Part shown: in pieces, positions 57,799 to 64,000 of the stretch | How the letters are laid out: every line of letters begins with the position of its first letter | How positions within the stretch are numbered: the first letter of the stretch is position 1 | Assembly (NCBI RefSeq): GCF_014131695.1 | Contig: NZ_CP036346.1 | Span: 1,302,001-1,366,000, forward strand | Source of the DNA: Thomasclavelia ramosa DSM 1402 | GTDB lineage: Bacteria; Bacillota_I; Bacilli_A; Erysipelotrichales; Coprobacillaceae | Length of the DNA: 64,000 bases | Reading direction: 5' to 3' | Made by a program: the position numbers and the translations under genes | The notes under the pieces: generated by a model | The model's database searches: none | What the model saw: the letters and a program-made list of their open reading frames with translations, nothing else | What the model was told of the DNA's origin: nothing

Positions 57799-58827
57799 AT
57801 GGATAAGAAATCTAATAAAAAATATTTCCTTAATATTATTTTAATTCTTGTTTTAGGGGCAACTGTAATTTATTTTACAATGAAAGATGATTTACATGCT
57901 TCTTTAAGAGCATTAACAACGGCCTCGCCTTTATGGATTGTTATTTCCTTTGCATTAATGTCTATATATTTTTTATTAGATGGAATTAATCTATATACTT
58001 TTGGTAAGTTATATAAAAAGGATTATAGTTATAAGCAAGGGTTTGTAAATTCGATTTCAGGAACTTTTTTTAATGGGGTTACCCCCTTTTCTAGTGGGGG
58101 TCAATTTGCACAAGTCTATATTTTTAATAAGCAGGGAATTGCCCCAACTAACTCTGCTAGTATTTTATTGATGGCTTTTATTGTTTACCAGTCAGTACTA
58201 GTTTTATTTACTGCAGTAGTGATGATTTTCCGTTATCAGGCTTATAGTTCAATGTATTCAGAATTTTTTTCATTAGCAATTTTAGGCTTCTTGATTAATT
58301 TCTTTGTTATTACTGGACTATTTTTAGGTGCTAAATCAAAGCGATTACAAGATTTTATTTGTAATAATATTGTAAAAGCGTTAAGTAAAATAAGAATTGT
58401 AAAAAACTATGAAGATACTTCTATTAAAATTGCACGTTCACTTGAAAACTTTAGAACAGAGTTAAACGTGTTATTAAAAAATAAGAATGTATTGATAAAA
58501 TCATCATTAATTAATTTGTTTAAATTATTAATTATGTATAGTATTCCCTTCTTTGCAGCAAAAGCATTAAACCTTAATGTTTCATTTATCCAAATATTCG
58601 ATTTTATTGGTATTTGTTCATTTGTTTATATGATTACTGCCTTTGTTCCGATTCCTGGAGCAAGTGGCGGGAGCGAAGGAGTTTATTATATGTTATTTAG
58701 CCCTATTTTAGGGGCTGTTGGTACGCCAACAACATTATTAGTATGGCGCTTTGTAACCTACTATTTAGGACTAATTATTGGTGGTATCATTTTTGCAACT
58801 AATCGAGAAATAAATAGATCGGAGTAA
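57799..58827 (+). CDS. LPG_synthase_TM / UPF0104 family membrane protein
   Basis: A 342-residue protein with about eight hydrophobic segments of the flippase-like domain family related to the membrane part of MprF. Conserved bits include FFNGVTPFSSGGQFAQVYIF and FVPIPGASGGSEGVYYML. Without the cytosolic synthase domain, it may flip or handle the glycolipids made by the flanking glycosyltransferases; this is inference from gene order. The genes are separated by 14 and 4 bases, indicating one operon. Confidence 0.88.
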   Translation: MDKKSNKKYFLNIILILVLGATVIYFTMKDDLHASLRALTTASPLWIVISFALMSIYFLLDGINLYTFGKLYKKDYSYKQGFVNSISGTFFNGVTPFSSGGQFAQVYIFNKQGIAPTNSASILLMAFIVYQSVLVLFTAVVMIFRYQAYSSMYSEFFSLAILGFLINFFVITGLFLGAKSKRLQDFICNNIVKALSKIRIVKNYEDTSIKIARSLENFRTELNVLLKNKNVLIKSSLINLFKLLIMYSIPFFAAKALNLNVSFIQIFDFIGICSFVYMITAFVPIPGASGGSEGVYYMLFSPILGAVGTPTTLLVWRFVTYYLGLIIGGIIFATNREINRSE

Positions 58828-58831
58828 AGTA

Positions 58832-60823
58832 ATGAGAATAGCAATTTTTTCAGATACATATATCCCTGATATTAATGGGGTAGCGACATCAACTAAAATA
58901 TTGAAAGATGAATTAGTAAAACATGGACATGATGTAGTTGTTGTTACTAGCGAGTTACCTAGTGATAGTGATTATATGGATGATCCTCATGATAATATCT
59001 TAAGAGTTCCTGGATTGGAAATACAAGCCCTGTATGGTTACCGGGCTTGTAATATTTATTCCTTCAAAGGAATGCGTGAAATTAAGGGAATGAACATTGA
59101 AGTTATCCACGTTCAAACTGAATTTGGGGTAGGAATATTTGGAAGAATCGTAGGAGAAACTCTTAATATTCCTGTTGTCTATACGTATCATACGATGTGG
59201 GCAGATTATTCTCATTATGTTAATCCTGTAAATTCTGGAGCTATTGATGGTTTGATCAAAAAGGCAATTACACGTATTAGTAAATTTTATGGTGATAAAA
59301 GTACTGAATTAATCGTACCTTCTTTAAAGACTAAAGAAGCATTAGAATTATATGGTTTAAATAAAGACGTCCATATTATTCCTACAGGATTAGAACTAGA
59401 AAAATTTGATCCTAAAAATAAAAATACTGAATTGATTGAGCAAATTAAAGACAAATATGGAATTAAAGATCAGTTTATTGTAACTTTTTTAGGACGAATT
59501 GCGAAAGAAAAAAGTATTGAAGTATTAATTGATGCAATGAAGGAAGTTATTAAAGAAAATGATAATGTACTTTGCTTGATTGTTGGTGGAGGACCACAGT
59601 TAGAGGAATTGAAAGAATTAGTAAAAGATGATCATATCAGCAATTATGTGATTTTTACCGGCCCTAAGCCTAGTAATGAGGTACCAAGTTATTATCATTT
59701 ATCAAATGTATTTGTTTCTGCTTCAATAACTGAAACTCAAGGATTGACTTATATTGAGGCGATGGCAAGTGGAATACCTGCTGTTGCACGCTATGATAAA
59801 AATTTGGAGGATGTTATCGATGACGGTGTAAATGGGTACTTTTTTAAAGAAACATCGGAACTAGTGGAAATCCTACTAAAATTAATTAATCATAATTATT
59901 CTAAAATGGCAGAAGCCGCATACTTAAGTGCAATGAAGTTTAGTAGTGAAGTATTTTATGAAAAGGTAATTGCTGTTTATCAGCAAGCAATTAATTCGAA
60001 ACACTATTCATATACGGTCAAGTCGATATATCCGGTTAAAAGAGGGATAAATGAAGTTGTTTTTCTATTTGATGAAAGTGAGATTATTGTTGAGGTAAAT
60101 GATAAATTAATTAAAGCTTATCAATTAGAGCCAAATAAAGTTATTGATAAAGAGTTATTTGATGTTTTAAAAGATTTTGAACAAGTTTCTCGGGCCTATA
60201 ATAAAGCGTTAAAATTACTCACAGTAAAAGATTATACTTATAATCAAATGAAAAAGAAGTTAATGGATAGTGGTGATTATGATGATACACAGTTAGATGC
60301 AACGCTAGAGTTACTTCAAGAGAAGAATTTAATGAATGATGAAGCATATACCTTAAATTATTTAAAACGCTGTACACGACTTGGAATTGGCTTAAATAAA
60401 GCTATTTATAATTTACGGAGTTATGGAATTGATAGTCAAATTATTGATCGATGTTTAGAAGAGATTGATGATGATGACGATGAGTATAATGCTGCCACCA
60501 CATTAATTGAATCCATTTATAGTCGTAATACTAGTTTTTCTTATAAAGCAATGGTGAAGAAAATTCGAGATAAACTTTATATAAAAGGCTTTACTTCTGA
60601 AACAATTGAACGAGCACTTAGTGATTTTGATTTTGAGTTTGATGATCAGCAAGAACAAGAAGCTTTGGAAAAAGAATTCTCAAGACAAAAGAAAAAGTAT
60701 TCAAAAAGATATCAAGGTACTCATTTAAAAGAAAAAATCATTGATACTCTTTTAAGAAAAGGTTACAATTATGAGCATATTAAAGAATTATTAAATAGAG
60801 AAGGAGCCTTGGATGATGAATAA
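58832..60823 (+). CDS. Fusion of glycosyltransferase (monoglucosyl-diacylglycerol synthase type) and RecX
   Basis: One 663-residue frame. Residues 1 to about 385 form a GT4 enzyme (MRIAIFSDTYIPDINGVATS, FLGRIAKEKSIEVLIDAM, ASITETQGLTYIEAMASGIP) like diacylglycerol glucosyltransferases. Residues about 398-630 match RecX: the beta start (VKSIYPVKRGINEVVFLFD), then three-helix repeats (ALKLLTVKDYTYNQMKKKL, LMNDEAYTLNYLKRC, GLNKAIYNLRSYGID). RecX binds RecA filaments and limits recombination. No stop or ribosome site separates the domains. An acidic linker EIDDDDDE lies within the RecX part. It overlaps yhaM by 11 bases. Confidence 0.88.
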   Translation: MRIAIFSDTYIPDINGVATSTKILKDELVKHGHDVVVVTSELPSDSDYMDDPHDNILRVPGLEIQALYGYRACNIYSFKGMREIKGMNIEVIHVQTEFGVGIFGRIVGETLNIPVVYTYHTMWADYSHYVNPVNSGAIDGLIKKAITRISKFYGDKSTELIVPSLKTKEALELYGLNKDVHIIPTGLELEKFDPKNKNTELIEQIKDKYGIKDQFIVTFLGRIAKEKSIEVLIDAMKEVIKENDNVLCLIVGGGPQLEELKELVKDDHISNYVIFTGPKPSNEVPSYYHLSNVFVSASITETQGLTYIEAMASGIPAVARYDKNLEDVIDDGVNGYFFKETSELVEILLKLINHNYSKMAEAAYLSAMKFSSEVFYEKVIAVYQQAINSKHYSYTVKSIYPVKRGINEVVFLFDESEIIVEVNDKLIKAYQLEPNKVIDKELFDVLKDFEQVSRAYNKALKLLTVKDYTYNQMKKKLMDSGDYDDTQLDATLELLQEKNLMNDEAYTLNYLKRCTRLGIGLNKAIYNLRSYGIDSQIIDRCLEEIDDDDDEYNAATTLIESIYSRNTSFSYKAMVKKIRDKLYIKGFTSETIERALSDFDFEFDDQQEQEALEKEFSRQKKKYSKRYQGTHLKEKIIDTLLRKGYNYEHIKELLNREGALDDE

Positions 60824-61760
60824 AATAAATGAATTAAAACCTGGTGATGAAGGCGTAGTAATTGAGGCACTGATTAACCGTGTTGTTGTTGGAAAAACAA
60901 ATGGGGCCAATCGTTCTACCTATCTTAGTATTACTTTACAAGATGCTACTGGGACAATCGATGCTAAATTGTGGAATGCAACTAATGAGCAAGTAGAAAA
61001 GTTAGTTATGGGTTGTGTTGTACAAGTAAAAGGTGATGTAATCAAATATAATGAAGATCGCCAAATGAAGATAATCAAAATTGTTGTTGCTTCAACTGAA
61101 CCTCAAGAACAAGTTAAATTTCTAAAAAGTGCGCCACAAACAGGAGAAGAGCTTGTAAAGGAGATTTATACTTTTATTGAGCGAATTAACAATCTTAAGT
61201 TAAATCAGTTAGTTAAAGCATTATTCAACGAACATGTTGAAAAATTAACAATTTATCCTGCTGCTAGCAAAAATCATCATGAGTATGTATCTGGATTAGC
61301 ATATCATACTTGCAGCATGTTAAGGATAGCTGATGCTTTGGCTCGATTATATCCATCATTAAATAGAGATTTGTTATTTGCGGGAATTACATTACATGAT
61401 TTAGGTAAAACAGTAGAACTAAGTGGTCCAGTTGTACCTGAATATACAATCGAGGGTAAATTATTGGGTCATATATCAATCTCTCAGGCAATGATCAAAG
61501 AAATGGCTGATAAAATGAATATTGAGGGTGAAGAAGTTACGCTGTTACAACATATAATTTTATCTCATCATGGAAAAAACGAATTTGGTTCACCAATACT
61601 GCCACAAATCAAAGAAGCAGAGGTAATTTATTTAATTGATAATATGGATGCTCGGATCAATATGCTAGATAAAGCTTTAGAGACAGTAGAACCAGGTGGT
61701 TTTTCAAAACGAGTTTTTGCTTTAGAAAATAGAGCCTTTTATAAACCAAAAATGAATTAA
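60813..61760 (+). CDS. yhaM: 3'-5' exoribonuclease YhaM
   Basis: A 315-residue protein with an N-terminal OB fold (YLSITLQDATGTIDAKLWNA) and an HD domain (YHTCSMLRIADAL, ITLHDLGK, HIILSHHGK), the arrangement of YhaM/CBF1. It degrades RNA and single-stranded DNA from 3' ends with metal ions. GGAG precedes the overlapping ATGATG; starts at 60813 or 60816 are both possible. It ends at a strong terminator after which a group II intron remnant is inserted. Confidence 0.93.
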   Translation: MMNKINELKPGDEGVVIEALINRVVVGKTNGANRSTYLSITLQDATGTIDAKLWNATNEQVEKLVMGCVVQVKGDVIKYNEDRQMKIIKIVVASTEPQEQVKFLKSAPQTGEELVKEIYTFIERINNLKLNQLVKALFNEHVEKLTIYPAASKNHHEYVSGLAYHTCSMLRIADALARLYPSLNRDLLFAGITLHDLGKTVELSGPVVPEYTIEGKLLGHISISQAMIKEMADKMNIEGEEVTLLQHIILSHHGKNEFGSPILPQIKEAEVIYLIDNMDARINMLDKALETVEPGGFSKRVFALENRAFYKPKMN

Positions 61761-61781
61761 ATTAAGATTGTAAAACTTATT

Positions 61782-61821
61782 AAAAAGAGTAATTCTATCA
61801 TTTGACAGAATTACTCTTTTT
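61782..61821 (+). terminator. Terminator of yhaM
   Basis: AAAAAGAGTAATTCT (61782-61796) pairs with AGAATTACTCTTTTT (61807-61821) around a 10-base loop. The group II intron 5' end begins within three bases. Confidence 0.92.
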
Positions 61822-61823
61822 CT

Positions 61824-62672
61824 GTGTGCCGAGCATGGCATACATTTAGCTGGTGAAAGTCCCACCACGGGTATTTACCGCTAAGAGTAGTGAACCACAA
61901 ACCATTAGTAGTGATGCTATGGGTGATGGAATTGGTGTAGCGAAATATTCGAGATTACGAAAAGAAATTTGATGAGGCTGAATGGGAGATAAGGTTGCAG
62001 AACAAACCAAGACAGTAAATCAAAAACCTGTGAAGATAAGAAAAGATGTATGCCTTACCTCGGGAGACCTTGTGGACGATGAAGTCCAGTAAACTGTTAA
62101 AAACAGTAATGATACCATCGATAGAAAAAGATTTATCACAAGAAGTCTGATGAAGTCATAGTAGTCAGAAATGATGAAGGACTGAAACGTTTATAGAGTG
62201 CAAATCACTATAAGCAATATTTGGATAGTTCGAAAGTAAGGATAGCCTAGAACTGGGAAACGTAATCCTAGATGGTAAAAGTAAAGAGAATTTGAAAATG
62301 ACTATCGAAAAGGTCAAACAAAATAAAGGAGTACCTGGAATAGACAAAATGACTGTGCAAGAGGTGGAAGAAGCCAAAGGCAATATATAGAAATCTAATG
62401 AAATTAAACAAGGCATGTAAATGTAGATTTAGTGAAGATGACATTTATAAGTGTGCAAACACAAGGTTAGGCTGGTATAGGAGAAGTGGAATGAATATAG
62501 TCAATTTTATAATATCGCTAAAAGTTCTAAGCATAAAGAAAGGTGATAGACCAGGTTTAGTCTATCACCTAGATTATTATCTTAAGAGTGATATAAATGT
62601 AGAGCCGTATACGAGACATGTACGTACGGTTCAATGGGAGAATAAATTATCAAATTTATTCCTTTACCCTAT
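61824..62672 (+). mobile_element. Decayed group II intron
   Basis: The 5' end GTGTGCCGAGCATGGCA and the following GGTGAAAGTCCCACC are typical of bacterial group II introns. Domain V is recognisable at 62602-62632: GAGCCGTA pairs with TACGGTTC, with the AGC triad. The 3' end CTTTACCCTAT fits a group II terminus. Total length is about 850 bases, against 2-2.5 kb for intact elements, because most of the intron-encoded protein is deleted. The site is directly behind the yhaM terminator, which is where class C introns insert, though the class was not determined. Confidence 0.8.
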
Positions 62673-62691
62673 TAATGAAATAGAAGTATAA
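62298..62691 (+). pseudogene. Remnant of group II intron reverse transcriptase/maturase
   Basis: The frame from 62298 encodes an RT N-terminal piece (EKVKQNKGVPGIDKMTVQEV) and stops at 62388. A second frame from 62398 encodes a maturase C-terminal piece (KCANTRLGWYRRSG) and runs into domain V. The whole polymerase core with the YADD motif is missing. An 11-base perfect hairpin at 62541-62570 lies after the maturase piece. Confidence 0.75.
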
Positions 62692-62734
62692 ATAACAATT
62701 TAATTATTTAAATTTAAGAATTTTTACGATCACT

Positions 62735-63025
62735 TTAAAACCAATTAGCAGTTTCAGAAGTATGATAATGTATTTGCAATTCGGAAATGTGATAACTTAA
62801 CACATTATTATTAAAAAGTGGTTCATGTTTATAAAATTCTTGTATTTCAGTTTCATTTCTAGATTTTATTACAGTTATTGAAGAACTCATATCGCTTTTT
62901 AATGACGAAAAGAGTACTTTCCCCGCTTTCATTAAAAGATTTGTATATTTTTGATGCTCTTGCATCATTTCATTTGTCATTCGTTCAGGATGAGTAACGA
63001 TACCTTCGATTAAAAAATACTTCAT
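62735..63025 (-). CDS. YciI-like protein
   Basis: A 96-residue protein starting MKYFLIEGIVTHPERM, with a dimeric ferredoxin-like fold of the YCII-related family (HQKYTNLLMKAGKVLFSSL; then HEPLFNNNVLSYHISEL in place of the usual DPF motif). Family members are small enzymes or binding proteins of unclear function. The ATG at 63025 follows GGAGGAAG; the open frame extends upstream to 63172 without a better start. It is monocistronic. Confidence 0.75.
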   Translation of the reverse strand: MKYFLIEGIVTHPERMTNEMMQEHQKYTNLLMKAGKVLFSSLKSDMSSSITVIKSRNETEIQEFYKHEPLFNNNVLSYHISELQIHYHTSETANWF

Positions 63026-63151
63026 AGTTTTAACTTCCTCCAAAGTCAATAATTTTAAATAAATTATAACATTTAGATTAAGTATCGTCATTTTTTTAAC
63101 TTTTATAATTACAGATAGGATAATCAATTTAAAATGATTTTGATAAAAAAA

Positions 63152-63195
63152 CGCTAAATAAGTAATATACAAGAGTAAATTACTTTAATTTAGCG
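63152..63195 (-). terminator. Terminator of HIT protein gene
   Basis: CGCTAAA and TTTAGCG enclose AGTAAT/ATTACT; on the minus strand a T-run follows. Confidence 0.85.
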
Positions 63196-63209
63196 AAAAT
63201 ATCTAAGTT

Positions 63210-63617
63210 TTATAAGCTGTTTATTTTATTAAAAATATTATCTAAATCAACTTCTTGACTACGATCAGTAAAGTCGATTTTGATTTGATCTGTTTCATTA
63301 TATCTTGGAATAATATGGATATGAAAATGCATAACAGTTTGACCAGCCACTTCATTTGCATTGGTAAGCACATTCGCGCCTTTTGCGTCTAAATTAGTGA
63401 TTATTTGGTTAGTAAGCTTTTTTGTTACTTTGATTAGATGGCTCAAAACTTCTTTATCAACATCTAAAATATTTTGATAGTGTGTTTTAGGAACAACTAA
63501 TGTATGTCCGTTAGTTGTTTGACTCAAATCTAAAAAAGCTAGACATAAATCATCTTCATATACAATTTTACCAGGTATTTCTTTATTAGCGATTTTACAA
63601 AAGATACAATTCTCCAT
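63210..63617 (-). CDS. HIT family nucleotide hydrolase
   Basis: A 135-residue Hint-type protein: CIFCKIANKEIPGKIVYED at the N-terminus with zinc-type cysteines, GHTLVVPKTHY, and the histidine triad HFHIHIIPR near residues 96-104. Hint enzymes hydrolyse nucleoside phosphoramidates such as acyl-AMP. The ATG follows GGAGG. It is downstream of the PrsA-like gene on the same strand but separated by a terminator. Confidence 0.93.
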   Translation of the reverse strand: MENCIFCKIANKEIPGKIVYEDDLCLAFLDLSQTTNGHTLVVPKTHYQNILDVDKEVLSHLIKVTKKLTNQIITNLDAKGANVLTNANEVAGQTVMHFHIHIIPRYNETDQIKIDFTDRSQEVDLDNIFNKINSL

Positions 63618-63658
63618 TTCTATAAGTCCTCCATAATATTATTCTAACATAGAAAAAA

Positions 63659-63679
63659 GATAAGGGGAAACCCCTTATC
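63659..63679 (-). terminator. Terminator of PrsA-like gene
   Basis: GATAAGGGG (63659-63667) pairs with CCCCTTATC (63671-63679); on the minus strand six T follow. The stop codon of the gene lies inside the stem. Confidence 0.88.
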
Positions 63680-64000
63680 CGAAATAATCTTCATTTGATT
63701 CTTTAATTTCATCTTTGATTGCTGATTCGTATACATCAAAATTGTATTTCTTTAAATAATATGTTTCCATTTTTGTAGACATATCACTAACAGAAGCTAA
63801 ATTAGTAATAATTTCATCTTTTAGATCTTTTTTATCTGTATTGTAAACATAAACTACAGCATATTTAGATTCAGATGTCTTAATCACTTTATTATAAATA
63901 CCATCTTTAGTAAATTTATCTAATTTTTTAATAATTTTTGAGTCGACACTGCTTGTTTTAGTAGTGACCATACCAGCATCAGTACCATTGTTTTCAGTCA
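63675..64000 (-). CDS. C-terminal part of PrsA-like peptidyl-prolyl isomerase (cut by window end)
   Basis: The frame is open to the window edge; about 107 C-terminal residues are visible. GTDAGMVTTKTSSVDSKIIKK, KFTKDGIYNKVIKTSESKYAV and YVYNTDKKDL follow the pattern of the parvulin and C-terminal region of PrsA foldases, which help exported proteins fold outside the membrane. The signal peptide and lipobox would lie outside the window. The ATG at 63971 is internal, since coding sequence continues before it. The assignment is moderate because the diagnostic N-terminus is missing. Confidence 0.6.
   Translation of the reverse strand, partial: TENNGTDAGMVTTKTSSVDSKIIKKLDKFTKDGIYNKVIKTSESKYAVVYVYNTDKKDLKDEIITNLASVSDMSTKMETYYLKKYNFDVYESAIKDEIKESNEDYFG

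Noticed and set aside
62165-62416. 83-codon minus-strand frame within the group II intron relic
   Set aside because: Antisense to structured intron RNA, no family resemblance.

Overview
The window looks like chromosomal DNA from a low-GC anaerobic gut Firmicute of the Erysipelotrichia. From memory, the 16S rRNA at about 51.7-53.2 kb resembles Thomasclavelia (formerly Clostridium) ramosa; no database search was run. Pyruvate:ferredoxin oxidoreductase and pyruvate,phosphate dikinase fit a fermenting anaerobe. TGA is used as a stop codon (for example by cas6), so the standard bacterial code applies.

0-16.4 kb is mostly housekeeping: a pyridoxal-kinase-type enzyme cut by the window edge, a radical SAM protein, a tyrosine phosphatase, a purine permease, TspO, exonuclease III, a sodium symporter beside a possible small partner peptide, an amidohydrolase, a PadR regulator with a decayed DUF1048 partner, PepF, an IS110 remnant, and a PucR-like regulator divergent from a flavin/Fe-S enoate-reductase-type enzyme.

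16.8-27.5 kb is accessory. A Nudix hydrolase, a phospholipase-D-like nuclease and an SF2 helicase lie head to tail on the minus strand. The nuclease and helicase are in different frames, joined exactly at an A-AAA-AAG heptamer, so a 953-residue fusion could be made by -1 frameshifting. Next comes a PTS locus: a BglG-type activator divergent from IIA, IIB and IIC genes and a GH38 mannosidase. It probably imports and cleaves a phospho-mannosyl compound.

27.9-37.6 kb is a complete type I-B CRISPR-Cas locus (cas6-cas8b-cas7-cas5-cas3-cas4-cas1-cas2). Its array has 16 intact 30-bp repeats, a truncated terminal repeat and 16 spacers. The cas promoter carries a CcpA-type cre-like site over its -35 box.

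37.7-51.4 kb holds a DEAD-box RNA helicase with a DbpA-type tail, ppdK, asparaginase, a divergent DprA-like protein, a rhomboid protease, galU and nifJ. A 16S-23S-5S operon without spacer tRNAs follows.

56.8-64 kb has a probable glycolipid cluster in which the second glycosyltransferase is fused in frame to a RecX domain. It is followed by yhaM, a decayed group II intron placed directly after the yhaM terminator, a YciI-like protein, a HIT protein and the C-terminus of a PrsA-like foldase.
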